A DNA stretch of 64,000 nucleotides from Phycisphaerae bacterium RAS2 (GTDB taxonomy: Bacteria; Planctomycetota; Phycisphaerae; UBA1845; UTPLA1): NCBI GenBank assembly GCA_007753915.1, contig CP036352.1:3535306-3599305 (forward strand), in the 5' to 3' direction. The notes under the pieces are model-generated. The model made no database searches, was not told where the DNA came from, and saw nothing but the letters and a program-made list of their open reading frames with translations. Both the position numbers and the translations under genes were made by a program. Positions 23,519 to 34,177 of the stretch are shown piece by piece (position 1 is the stretch's first letter; each line of letters starts with the position of its first letter).

Positions 23519-24639
23519 AGCGTTACCTCTTCCAGGCGCCGGTGCAGCGCCGCCGCGATTCTATCCGCGACGCGCTCGTATTCGTCAAGCGAGCTACCGG
23601 CCGGATCGCTGATGTCCGATTCACTCTCCAGCGGCTGGGCACGCCTGCCGTCGGTCGGGCTGATGGAATGCAGTACGTCGATGTGGTGGCGGCCCATCGT
23701 GAAAATGTAATCGGCCGTATGGATCAATTCCGGATCGACCGTCCGCGCAGCGTGGTGCGTCAGATCGAACCCGCGCCGCCGACCGACCTCCACCGCCTCG
23801 CGCGAAGCCCCGCCCCCGCCGAAAGCCATCGTGCCCGCCGAGCGGATGTGAATCCCCCGGCGCGGCAGGTCGCCGACGGCGCAGCCGAGCTTCTCGGCGA
23901 CCATCTTCTTGAACAACCCCTCGGCCATCGGTGATCGGCAGGTGTTGCCGGTGCAGACGAACAGGATGTGTACATTGGCCAGACGCTTGATCGAGCGTTC
24001 GTCGAGAACGCCGGCGCGAATCAGCCGATAGCCGTCACCGTTGATCGCGACAATGGATGACGGTTTCTTGTAGCGGGTGGGTCCGGCATCGAGTACGAAG
24101 TCAATGCTCGCGCCGATCTGGCGGTGAACCCCCGAGGCGTCGAACGGCGCCGGATGGCCCGGCGCGTTGGCGCCGGTGGCGACGATGGGGGCGGACGCCG
24201 CGCCGATCAACTCGGCGGCGATGGGATGGTCGGGGCAACGCAGACCCACGTGGCCCGCGCCATACACCGAGGCGCGGCCCGCGTTACCAAGACTTGAGTA
24301 GATATCCGAGCGGCTGGGATCGTTGACCTGAAAGACGAGCGTGAGCGGACCGGGCCAGCCCTTCTTCATGAAGCGGCGGCCGATCGCCGGAAGCTGCGGC
24401 ACGAACGCCTCGCAGCCCTCCCGGCGCGCAAGATGCACCGTGTAGGGCTGATCGGTGGAATCGTCTCGCGCGGCGCGGAGCCGGCGGATCGCGTCTTCGT
24501 TCGCGGCGTTGGCGGCCAGTCCGTACACCGTTTCGGTGGGAAAGGCGACGAGCGCGCCCTCGGCGAGCGCCTTGGCGGCGCGCTGGACCGCCGCACGCGG
24601 GTCCCCCTCGGACGAAAGCGAGATCAACTCGGCAGCCAT
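23515..24639 (-). CDS. Fusion: Sua5/YrdC/YciO threonylcarbamoyl-AMP synthase domain plus low-molecular-weight protein-tyrosine phosphatase
   Basis: A 374-aa two-domain protein. Residues 1-205 form a YrdC/Sua5 domain (ALAEGALVAFPTETVYGLAANA; KGWPGPLTLVF; APIVATGANAPG), the enzyme making threonylcarbamoyl-AMP for the tRNA t6A modification; the Lys/Arg-rich ATP-site residues are present. From about residue 225 a low-molecular-weight phosphatase starts with VHILFVCTGNTCRSPMAEG, the CX5R loop, and its general acid lies near ESESDISDPAG. The ATG at 24639 is preceded by AGGAG at a long spacing of 12. The fusion precedes rpiB with a four-base overlap. Confidence 0.93.
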   Translation of the reverse strand: MAAELISLSSEGDPRAAVQRAAKALAEGALVAFPTETVYGLAANAANEDAIRRLRAARDDSTDQPYTVHLARREGCEAFVPQLPAIGRRFMKKGWPGPLTLVFQVNDPSRSDIYSSLGNAGRASVYGAGHVGLRCPDHPIAAELIGAASAPIVATGANAPGHPAPFDASGVHRQIGASIDFVLDAGPTRYKKPSSIVAINGDGYRLIRAGVLDERSIKRLANVHILFVCTGNTCRSPMAEGLFKKMVAEKLGCAVGDLPRRGIHIRSAGTMAFGGGGASREAVEVGRRRGFDLTHHAARTVDPELIHTADYIFTMGRHHIDVLHSISPTDGRRAQPLESESDISDPAGSSLDEYERVADRIAAALHRRLEEVTL

Positions 24640-24762
24640 GTACTCGTGAATCTCCTTTCGGATTATGCGAACGCGCCACGGCGCTGTCAAGAAACCACGG
24701 CGGCGCACCCCGCGCGGCGGCGACTATAATGCACCTTGTTCGCGAATCGTCGCGACGACGCC

Positions 24763-25908
24763 ATGATCTACCTCGACAACAATTCGACGACACGTGTCGA
24801 CGCGGCCGTGCTGGCGGCCATGGAACCGTACTGGCGCGAGCAATACGCCAATGCCTCGAGCCTGCACACCATGGGCCAGGCGGCGCGTCACGCGATCGAA
24901 ATCGCGCGCGAACACGTCGCCGCGCTGATCGGCGCGAAGCCGCGCGAAATCGTCTTCACCAGCGGCGGCACCGAGGCCGACAACCTCGCCATCCTCGGCA
25001 CGCTCGGAGCCACTGCGCACCGCCATGTTGTCACCACGGCCGTCGAGCACGTCGCGGTGCACAGCCTGTGTGAACGCCTCGCCGCCCAGGGGCACCGCGT
25101 GACGTTCCTGCCGGTCGATTCGAGCGGCCGACTGGACCTTGCTGCGCTGGAGGCTGCGATCGGCGACGACCCGGCCGTGGTCAGCGTCATGCACGCAAAC
25201 AATGAGACGGGCGTAATTTTTCCGATTGAAGACGTGGCCCGGCGGTGTGCGGCGCGGCGCGTGCCGCTGCATGTGGACGCGGTGCAGACGGCCGGAAAGC
25301 TGCCGATCGACGTGGCGGCGCTGGGGGTGAATCTGTTGAGCCTGTCGGCGCACAAGTTTCACGGGCCGAAGGGCGCCGGCGCGCTCTACGTCGGCCGCGG
25401 CGTGCGATTGCGGAATTGCCAGGTCGGCGGGCATCAGGAGCGTGATCTGCGCCCGGGAACGGAGAACGTCGCCGCGATTGTCGGCATGGGCGAAGCGGCA
25501 CGGCTGGCCCGCGAGCGACTCGCCGACGGTGCGATGCAGTGCGTGGCCGAGCTTCGCGATCGGCTGGAGGCCGGTGTCCTCGCATCGGTGAACTTCGCGC
25601 GGGTGATCGGCGATCGCGCGAACCGCACCTGCAACACGACCACGATCGGCTTCACCTCGCTGGAAGCCGAGGCCGTATTGATTGCATTGAGCGAACAGGG
25701 CGTGTGCGCATCGAGCGGCGCGGCATGCAGCAGCGGGTCGCTCGAACCATCGCACGTCCTGAAAGCCATGGGCATTGACGAGCGCGTCGCCCACGGCGCC
25801 ATTCGATTCAGCCTGTCGCACGAGACAACACGAGAAGAAATCGACCGCGCAGTGGAGATCGTCGCGGGCGTGACCCATCAACTGGCCGCATTGGGCGTCG
25901 GACCGTAA
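24763..25908 (+). CDS. Cysteine desulfurase (NifS/IscS family)
   Basis: PLP enzyme that takes sulfur from cysteine for iron-sulfur clusters or thiolation. The 381-aa protein starts MIYLDNNSTTRVDAAVL, has FTSGGTEADNLAI, the PLP-contact HANNETGVIFP, the Schiff-base lysine in LSLSAHKFHGPKGAG (K198) and the sulfur-accepting cysteine in SSGAACSSGSLEPSH (C322) on a flexible loop, typical of class I (NifS/IscS). The ATG at 24763 matches the family start. It is divergent from the Sua5 fusion. No scaffold gene (nifU/iscU) or thiolase (mnmA) is next to it, so its pathway is open. Confidence 0.92.
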   Translation: MIYLDNNSTTRVDAAVLAAMEPYWREQYANASSLHTMGQAARHAIEIAREHVAALIGAKPREIVFTSGGTEADNLAILGTLGATAHRHVVTTAVEHVAVHSLCERLAAQGHRVTFLPVDSSGRLDLAALEAAIGDDPAVVSVMHANNETGVIFPIEDVARRCAARRVPLHVDAVQTAGKLPIDVAALGVNLLSLSAHKFHGPKGAGALYVGRGVRLRNCQVGGHQERDLRPGTENVAAIVGMGEAARLARERLADGAMQCVAELRDRLEAGVLASVNFARVIGDRANRTCNTTTIGFTSLEAEAVLIALSEQGVCASSGAACSSGSLEPSHVLKAMGIDERVAHGAIRFSLSHETTREEIDRAVEIVAGVTHQLAALGVGP

Positions 25909-25959
25909 GTGTAGCGATCCGCGATTGCCAAGCTTCCCGCGGCGCGGATAATTCACCGC

Positions 25960-26841
25960 ATGAGCACGTCCCGAGCCGCCACCCTTCGCCGCCTGATTTC
26001 TACCAAGACGGTTCAAATGCCCGGCGCATTTAACGCCCTGTGCGCCCGCGCGATCGAAAAGGCCGGTTTCGAGGCCGTGTACGTCTCCGGCGCAGGATTG
26101 TCCAACGCCGTGTACGGACTTCCCGATGTCGGAATGATCACGATGACCGAGGCCGTCCGCCACGCGCGGACGATTTGCGCCGCAGTATCGCTGCCCGTCG
26201 TGGTCGATGGCGACACCGGCTTCGGCGAGGCGATGAACACCGCGCGAACCGTGACGGAGATGGAGGCGGCCGGCGTCGCCGGTATTCATCTTGAGGATCA
26301 AGTGCTGCCCAAGAAGTGCGGCCACCTCGACGGAAAGGAGTTGATTCCGGCGCAGGCGATGGCCGAGAAGCTGCGCGCGGCCTGCGCGGCACGGAGCGAC
26401 AAGGATTTTCTCATCATCGCGCGAACCGATGCCCGCGGCGTTACATCGTTCGACGACGCCGTTGATCGTGCGAAACGCTACCTCGATGCCGGGGCCGACG
26501 CGATTTTTCCCGAGGCCATGGCCAGCGCGGACGAGTTGGCGAAATTCGCGGCGGCCGTGAAAGCACCGTTGCTCGCGAACATGACCGAGTTCGGCAAGAC
26601 GCCGCTGCTGCCGCTGGCCGACCTGGAGCGGCTGGGCTATCGCATGGTGATTTATCCGCAGACGGCGCTGCGTGTGGCATTCGGCGCGATTACATCGATG
26701 CTGAGCGATTTGAAGCGCGCGGGCGATCAAAACGGCTGGCTCGATCGGATGCAAACGCGACGGGAGCTTTACGATCTGCTCGACTACGACGGGCTGGAAT
26801 CAATTGACCGCGCTGCGACGCGCGGAGCTTCCGGCTCCTGA
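25960..26841 (+). CDS. prpB: Methylisocitrate lyase / isocitrate lyase family protein (PrpB-like)
   Basis: A 293-aa PEP mutase/isocitrate lyase superfamily enzyme. It shows MPGAFNALCARAIEKAGFEAVYVSGAGLS, the Mg-binding VVDGDTGFGE, GIHLEDQVLPKKCGHLDGKE with the catalytic Cys (C120) of the KKCGH motif, IIARTDARG, and NMTEFGKTPLL. These match 2-methylisocitrate lyase of the methylcitrate cycle, which releases pyruvate and succinate. No prpC or prpD gene is nearby, so another 2,3-dimethylmalate-lyase-like activity is possible. It follows the desulfurase by 51 bases and precedes a sodium symporter by 63. Confidence 0.88.
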   Translation: MSTSRAATLRRLISTKTVQMPGAFNALCARAIEKAGFEAVYVSGAGLSNAVYGLPDVGMITMTEAVRHARTICAAVSLPVVVDGDTGFGEAMNTARTVTEMEAAGVAGIHLEDQVLPKKCGHLDGKELIPAQAMAEKLRAACAARSDKDFLIIARTDARGVTSFDDAVDRAKRYLDAGADAIFPEAMASADELAKFAAAVKAPLLANMTEFGKTPLLPLADLERLGYRMVIYPQTALRVAFGAITSMLSDLKRAGDQNGWLDRMQTRRELYDLLDYDGLESIDRAATRGASGS

Positions 26842-26904
26842 ATCGACCGCTCGCGAAGACGATAACAGGATCGCGCCGCAAGGGACGTAACTCCGAGGCA
26901 GGCC

Positions 26905-28572
26905 ATGCCCGAACTTCAGCGCCAATCGCTTTCCACGCTCGACTGGTCTTCCATCATCTTCTATTTCCTGGCCGTCCTCGGCATCGGGGCTTATTTCTCT
27001 CGGCGATCGCGCGACGCAGCCGGCTACTTTCTCGCCGGACGGCACGCCGGGTGGATTGCCGTCGGCGGAGCCCTCTTCGCCGCCAACATCTCCTCCGAGC
27101 ACTTCGTCGGGCTTGCCGGGGACGGCTATACCAGCGGCTTCGCCGTGGCGCAGTTTGAGTTGTTCGCGGCCGTCGCCTGCATGCTGCTCGGCTGGGTCTT
27201 CGTGCCGTTCTACATTCGCGCGGGCGTCTTCACCATGCCCGAATTCCTTGAGCGGCGATACAACAAACCGTGCCGCACATACCTGACCGTCATCAGCCTC
27301 GTGTCGTACGTCCTTACCAAGATTTCCGTCACCCTCTACGCCGGCTCGCTCTTCCTCAACATGCTCTTCGGCTGGGACCTCTACACCTCCAGCCTCGTGC
27401 TGGTGATTGTTACGGGTGTCTATACCGTCGCCGGCGGGCTGGCGGCCGTGATCTACACCGAGCTAATTCAGGCCTTCGTGCTGATCGGCGGCGCGATCGT
27501 GCTCACGCTCGCCGGTCTGAGTCGCGCCGGCGGACTGTCGGAAGTCGTCGCAGCCGTGCCGAGCGAACATTGGTCCATGCTCAAACCACTGGGGCACGCC
27601 TACCCGTGGCCCGGCATGATCTTCGGCCTGCCGATCCTCGGCATCTGGTACTGGTGCACCGATCAGTACATCGTGCAGCGGGCGCTGGGGGCGAAGGACG
27701 TGAACCACGCGCGCGGCGGTGCGTTGTTGGCGGGGTTTCTCAAAATCCTGCCGATGTTCCTGCTCGTCTTCCCCGGCATGATCGCGCTGAAGCTCTTTCC
27801 CGGCGTCGCGCCCGACAAGTCGAACATGATCTACCCCATGCTGACCACGCTCTTGCCGGCCGGCGTCAAAGGCCTGGTCATCGCCGGGCTGTTTGCTGCG
27901 ATCATGTCTTCGCTGGCAGCCTGTTTCAATTCCTGCGGCACCCTTTTCACGATGGACCTGTATCACCCTCGCCGGCCTAACGCCTCGCAGCGCGAGCTGG
28001 TCAATGTCGGCCGCGCGGTCACCGTCGTGATGGTCGGCATCGCCATTGCCTATGTCCCGATGATGGCACTCCTGGGCGGAAGCCAGATCTACCTGTACTT
28101 GCAGAAGATTCAGGCCTACATCAGTCCGCCTATCGCGGCGGTGTTTCTGCTGGGGCTGTTCGTCAAACGGCTCAACGGGGCCGGCGCGCTGGCGTCACTG
28201 TTGACGGGGTTTGTGCTCGGCTCGGCCCGGCTCGTGCTCGAACTGGGACAGGCCGCATGGAAATGGGACCTGGGCACGGGCCTGATTCACCGGCTCGTGG
28301 CGATGAACTTCCTGCACTTCGCGATTCTGATGTTCGTCGTGTGCGCAGCCGTGCTGGTACTGGTCAGCCTCGCCCGTGCGCCGATGTCGGATGATCGTCT
28401 GCGGGGGCTGACATTCGCGACAACCCCGCGCGACGCACACGCCGTCGACATCGCCGAAGGCACGCGCCGCGGCCGCCGCGTGACCGTCGCCGCGACGGTG
28501 GCGCTGTGCGCGATTCTGATCGCGCTGTGGGCGACGTTTTATGTAATCGTTCCGGCCCGCGCCGGGATATGA
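26905..28572 (+). CDS. Sodium:solute symporter (SSS/SGLT family)
   Basis: A 555-aa inner-membrane transporter with about 14 helices. Family marks are YFLAVLGIGAYFSRRSRDAAGYFLAGRHAGWIAVG at the N-terminus, AANISSEHFVGLAGDGYTSGFAV (substrate/sodium region, TM1), VFVPFYIRAGVFTMPEFLERRYN, and GIWYWCTDQYIVQRALGAKD, which is typical of the SGLT sugar-transporter branch. It likely imports a sugar or other organic solute with sodium; the substrate cannot be read from sequence. The gene starts at 26905 after a likely site GGCAGGCC and ends 22 bases before the convergent serS. Confidence 0.92.
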   Translation: MPELQRQSLSTLDWSSIIFYFLAVLGIGAYFSRRSRDAAGYFLAGRHAGWIAVGGALFAANISSEHFVGLAGDGYTSGFAVAQFELFAAVACMLLGWVFVPFYIRAGVFTMPEFLERRYNKPCRTYLTVISLVSYVLTKISVTLYAGSLFLNMLFGWDLYTSSLVLVIVTGVYTVAGGLAAVIYTELIQAFVLIGGAIVLTLAGLSRAGGLSEVVAAVPSEHWSMLKPLGHAYPWPGMIFGLPILGIWYWCTDQYIVQRALGAKDVNHARGGALLAGFLKILPMFLLVFPGMIALKLFPGVAPDKSNMIYPMLTTLLPAGVKGLVIAGLFAAIMSSLAACFNSCGTLFTMDLYHPRRPNASQRELVNVGRAVTVVMVGIAIAYVPMMALLGGSQIYLYLQKIQAYISPPIAAVFLLGLFVKRLNGAGALASLLTGFVLGSARLVLELGQAAWKWDLGTGLIHRLVAMNFLHFAILMFVVCAAVLVLVSLARAPMSDDRLRGLTFATTPRDAHAVDIAEGTRRGRRVTVAATVALCAILIALWATFYVIVPARAGI

Positions 28573-28594
28573 CTGCGCGCGGTACCGTGCCGCT

Positions 28595-29923
28595 TCACGA
28601 CGCAATCCGCTCCATGCCGCCCATGTACGGCCGGAGGGCCTTCGGCACGGTCACGCTGCCGTCGGCGTTCTGATACTGCTCGAGGATGGGAATGAGAATG
28701 CGCGGGCTTGCGATGACGGTGTTGTTCAGCGTGTGGCAGAAGTATGTCTTTTTGTCGCCGCCACGAAAGCGCAGGTTCAGCCGCCGGGCCTGGAATTCGC
28801 CGAAGCGGCTGGCCGAGTGCGTCTCGCCGTAGCTGTTGCGCGAAGGCATCCACGTCTCGATGTCGTACATCTCCACCTTGCCCTGGCCCATATCGCCGGT
28901 GCAGACGGACATCACTCGATACGGCAGCTCCAGCGCGGTCAGCACGGCCTCGGCATTGGCGATGATCTCGTGGTGATATTTCTCGCTCTCGGCTTCGTCG
29001 GCGCGGCACAGTACGACTTGCTCCACTTTGTCGAAAAAGTGAATGCGATAGATGCCATAAGTGTCCTTGCCCGCGGCGCCCGCCTCGCGTCGAAAGCATG
29101 TGCTCACCGCCGCGAGTTTCACCGGCAGCATGGCCTCATCGAGTATCTCATCGCCGTACATCGCCGTCAGCGAGACTTCGGCCGTGCCGACGAGCGATTT
29201 GCCGTCGCGCTCGCAGCGATAGGCCTGTTCCTCGCCGCCGGGGTAGTAGCCGGTGCCGTACATCTGGGCGTCGTTGACGAGAATGGGCACGGTGAGCGGC
29301 TCGAAGCCGCGTGAGACAATTGTATCCATCGCCAGCCGCAGGACGGCGTGATGCAGCAGGCAGCCCGCCCCGCGCAGCAGATAGTTTCGCGTGCCGGCAA
29401 GCTTCACGCCGCGCTCGATATCGAGAATGCCCAGCGATTCGCCCAGCTTCACATGATCCTTCGGCTCGAACTCAAACTTTCGCGGCGTGCCGACACGCCG
29501 CACCTCCACGTTCTCCTCCGCGTCCTTGCCGATCGGCGTCTTGGCCGACGGCACCTGCGGTACAGTGAGCATCAGCGCGCGAAACTCCTCCCCCACCGTG
29601 CGCGTCTCATCCTCCAATTCCTTGATGCGTTGCTTGATCGCGGCCGACTGCGCCTGAATCTTCTCCCCCTCGGCCTGCAACTGCTCGGCCGTCGCGCCCT
29701 TGGCCAGCGCCTCCTGGAACCACTTGCTCTTGGGGTTCTTGTACAGCCCAACCTGCCCGGACAGCTCGTTGCTCTGGTTGCGCAGGTTGTCCGCCTCGGT
29801 CTGAAGGGCGCGGCGGCGGTCATCCACCGCGATGAGTCGGTCGAAATCGCACTTGATGTTCTTGTTTCGAGCGGCCAGGCGAACCGCGTCGAGGTTGTCA
29901 CGGATGAACTTGATGTCGAGCAT
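28595..29923 (-). CDS. serS: Seryl-tRNA synthetase
   Basis: Class II synthetase charging tRNA-Ser. The 442-aa protein starts MLDIKFIRDNLDAVRLA, followed by the long antiparallel coiled coil (about residues 30-105) that grips the long variable arm of tRNA-Ser. The catalytic part has motif 2, STCFRREAGAAGKDTYGIYRIH, then FDKVEQV, and motif 3 around GSVTVPKALRPYMGG at the C-terminus. Dimer-interface and ATP-binding Arg residues are present. The ATG at 29923 is preferred to a TTG seven codons upstream. The only tRNA gene in this window is itself a tRNA-Ser. Confidence 0.96.
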   Translation of the reverse strand: MLDIKFIRDNLDAVRLAARNKNIKCDFDRLIAVDDRRRALQTEADNLRNQSNELSGQVGLYKNPKSKWFQEALAKGATAEQLQAEGEKIQAQSAAIKQRIKELEDETRTVGEEFRALMLTVPQVPSAKTPIGKDAEENVEVRRVGTPRKFEFEPKDHVKLGESLGILDIERGVKLAGTRNYLLRGAGCLLHHAVLRLAMDTIVSRGFEPLTVPILVNDAQMYGTGYYPGGEEQAYRCERDGKSLVGTAEVSLTAMYGDEILDEAMLPVKLAAVSTCFRREAGAAGKDTYGIYRIHFFDKVEQVVLCRADEAESEKYHHEIIANAEAVLTALELPYRVMSVCTGDMGQGKVEMYDIETWMPSRNSYGETHSASRFGEFQARRLNLRFRGGDKKTYFCHTLNNTVIASPRILIPILEQYQNADGSVTVPKALRPYMGGMERIAS

Positions 29924-30088
29924 GAAGGGAGCGCTCCGATTCAATGGGTGCTGTGAAAAACTTCGTCACCATGATACGCAAAAAGGGGGCGGAGCAAAGC
30001 AGCCGGCGTCGGCAAAGCGGGTATACTGCTGCAACGGCGCGGCCGGCGGCAGACCCTTCGCGCCAAGGACAATCACAAGGCGGTATCC

Positions 30089-31372
30089 ATGCGGTGCATT
30101 CATCGGGCGGCGGGGTCGGGCACTCTAAGTCGGCGAACGGTTGCCGGGTACATGATCCTCGTGCTCGCCGGTACGGCGTCTTGCCTGGGCACGTCCTGTT
30201 TCAGCCTGCCGGGCAGCGGCTCGGGGTTTCCAAAAACGACGGCATGGACACCGCGGACCGTCAACACCGGCGCCGCGACACGGCCCAGCGCCATCGGCGT
30301 GTTCGACTTTGATAACGACAGTCGCCTTGATGTCGTCGTGGGCTATCAGGGGGCGGCTGCGGCCGAGGCGGCGGTGTTCATCTTCTTTCAGGACGATGTG
30401 GAGAGCTTTACCGCCGTGCGCATCGGCAGCGGGGCCGACCTCGCTGTGATCCGCGCATTGGCGATCAGCGATCTCGACGGCGATGGGCATCGCGATGTGG
30501 TGGCCGCCTGCAACGGGCGGCTCATTTACCTGCACAGCGGGGCCGACGCGCGGAGCGAGGCCGGATGGTCGCAAAGCGTGATTGCACAGTCTGACGACGC
30601 CGCGTTCGGGCAGTGGAACGACGTGGCTATCGGCAACATCGACGGCGCTGCCGGATCGGATATCGTCGCCTGCAATGAGACGCCCGGCCGCGTGAGCTGG
30701 TTCCGCAGCCCGGCGGCCAACATCGCCGACGGCACAGGCTGGACACGGATCGACATCGCCGCGACCGGTCGCACCACCGCGGCGGGCGTCGCGCTGGATG
30801 ATTTCAATTTTGACGGCCGTGTTGATGTCATCTCCACCGCGCCGGGCGAGGCGTCGGCACGCGCCGCGTGGTTCGCCAACCCGGCCGACCCGGTCGCGGG
30901 GACCTGGACCAAGCACACGATCGGAAATCTGCCCGCCATTACTCGCGTCATTACAGCCGACCTCAATGTAGACGGACGAAGCGACGTGGTCGTTATCAAT
31001 CCGACCGGCCGGATCGTCGGCTGGTATCAGCGGCCGACCGACGCGACGACAAACTGGAGCGGCTTTCAGGTAACGATGTACACATCCAACACGCCCACGG
31101 ACCTGCAAGCGGCGAACGTCGACAACAACGCGCAGCCGGACATCCTCGTCAGCACGCAGATCGCCGGCACCCTGCGATGGTTCGTGCCGACGCCGGGCCA
31201 GGCGCAGTCGGTCGGCTGGGTGGAAAACAACCTGCGCGACCTGACGGTGAACGCTGTTCGCATCGCAGTGGGTGATTTCGATGGCGACGGTCGGCCGGAT
31301 GTCGTCGCGGCGCAGCAAGGCGCCGCCGCCGCGCAGGATTCGATTGTCTGGTACGAGAATCCCGAAGAGTAA
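30089..31372 (+). CDS. Secreted FG-GAP/VCBS repeat beta-propeller protein
   Basis: A 427-aa exported protein of unknown function. A hydrophobic N-terminal segment (YMILVLAGTASCLGTSCF) looks like a signal, perhaps a lipoprotein signal at either Cys. The rest contains about six to seven propeller blades, each with a calcium-binding loop: FDFDNDSRLDVVVG, ISDLDGDGHRDVVAA, IGNIDGAAGSDIVA, LDDFNFDGRVDVIS, TADLNVDGRSDVVV, VDNNAQPDILV and VGDFDGDGRPDVVAA. Such proteins are common on planctomycete cell surfaces. AAGG lies eight bases before the ATG at 30089; an alternative ATG 21 codons downstream would trim the N-terminus. Confidence 0.85.
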   Translation: MRCIHRAAGSGTLSRRTVAGYMILVLAGTASCLGTSCFSLPGSGSGFPKTTAWTPRTVNTGAATRPSAIGVFDFDNDSRLDVVVGYQGAAAAEAAVFIFFQDDVESFTAVRIGSGADLAVIRALAISDLDGDGHRDVVAACNGRLIYLHSGADARSEAGWSQSVIAQSDDAAFGQWNDVAIGNIDGAAGSDIVACNETPGRVSWFRSPAANIADGTGWTRIDIAATGRTTAAGVALDDFNFDGRVDVISTAPGEASARAAWFANPADPVAGTWTKHTIGNLPAITRVITADLNVDGRSDVVVINPTGRIVGWYQRPTDATTNWSGFQVTMYTSNTPTDLQAANVDNNAQPDILVSTQIAGTLRWFVPTPGQAQSVGWVENNLRDLTVNAVRIAVGDFDGDGRPDVVAAQQGAAAAQDSIVWYENPEE

Positions 31373-31382
31373 AACCGTCGCA

Positions 31383-32186
31383 TTAGATCGGCGGACGGAC
31401 AAAATCCCGCACGACGCCCCCGATCTCAAAGCACCAACCGCGCAGGAATCCGATCCGTTCCGGGCAGTCGGCCGGGGCGGTTGCGACAATGATCTTGGGC
31501 AGCAGGCGTTTTGCAAGATGCAGGACGTGGGACACCAACGCGCCGCCGACGCCCTGACCGCGAAACGCGCGCAATACGGTGATGTCATCCAGCCGCGCGA
31601 TATCGCCGGCTTGCAGATAAGTGATCCGCCCGGCGGCTGCGCCGTCGACGATCGCCACGAACGCGTCGTGATCCGAATCGTTCAGTCGGTCGATGGCCGC
31701 TTCGGCTTGTGCGTCGGCTGCCGCGCCGGCGACACCCGGGTCCGCATTGGCCGCGGCACCTTCCGCCGCGAACGTCTGCCGATAGGCCTTGGGCATGGCT
31801 CGCGCCGGCAGAATGCGAATCGCGGGCGGCATTGCATCGGTCAGCGCGTCCATGGATGCCAGATACATGGCAGCGCGATCCCACGCGCGCCACCCCCGCG
31901 ATAGCAGCAGTCGCTCCACCGGTTCGACGGCCTGCCCCGACGCCGGCGTCCACAGGCGACAGGTCAATCCGCGCTCGGAATAATACGACTCGGCCCGCTC
32001 GTACGCCGCCTCGGGGGAGACATCCGCCAGCCACACCTCGCGCAATTGATTCGCGCTCGCCAGCGCCGGATGCCGGGGCGACGTGTGCGCCACGCCGAAC
32101 TCCAGCGACTCCCACTCGCTCAATTGCTCCACCAGCGCCCGATCGGAGCGCCGCACAGCAGAAATAACTTCGACTGATTCGTTCAT
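31383..32186 (-). CDS. GNAT family N-acetyltransferase
   Basis: A 267-aa protein with a C-terminal acetyltransferase domain. The acetyl-CoA loop is visible as LDDITVLRAFRGQGVGGALVSHVL (R-x-x-G-x-G), followed by IIVATAPADCPERIGFLRGWCFEIGG, the usual final strand-helix pair. The N-terminal half (SDRALVEQLSEWESLEFG...) is a diverged GNAT-like or unrelated domain, with ILPARAMPKAYRQTFAAEG between them. The target is unknown. It lies six bases downstream of typA and ends ten bases from the convergent FG-GAP gene. Confidence 0.85.
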   Translation of the reverse strand: MNESVEVISAVRRSDRALVEQLSEWESLEFGVAHTSPRHPALASANQLREVWLADVSPEAAYERAESYYSERGLTCRLWTPASGQAVEPVERLLLSRGWRAWDRAAMYLASMDALTDAMPPAIRILPARAMPKAYRQTFAAEGAAANADPGVAGAAADAQAEAAIDRLNDSDHDAFVAIVDGAAAGRITYLQAGDIARLDDITVLRAFRGQGVGGALVSHVLHLAKRLLPKIIVATAPADCPERIGFLRGWCFEIGGVVRDFVRPPI

Positions 32187-32192
32187 CGCGCG

Positions 32193-34016
<1,824 letters not shown>

Positions 34017-34177
34017 GGTGGGGTGTCGTTTCCTGGTGTGGTATCGTGTTGTGAGTTCGTGGGTACCGACGATCGGCAATTGCTGATTCGCGGGCATTGT
34101 AGGGGCCGGCGATGATTCATGCGAATCCGCGGCGTACGAACGCAAATGAACGAGATTGGAGTAAGGAGAAATTCCAG

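Noticed and set aside
21530-23710. A 726-codon open frame on the plus strand
   Set aside because: Antisense to hslU and rpiB, with no recognisable domain. The same applies to long antisense frames at 3771-5522, 12500-14080, 32448-34010, 30125-31588 and 50677-52323.
24724-26754. A 676-codon open frame on the minus strand
   Set aside because: It lies antisense to the cysteine desulfurase and PrpB genes. High GC at third positions creates long antisense frames; the translation is rich in Arg/His/Gln with no domain pattern.
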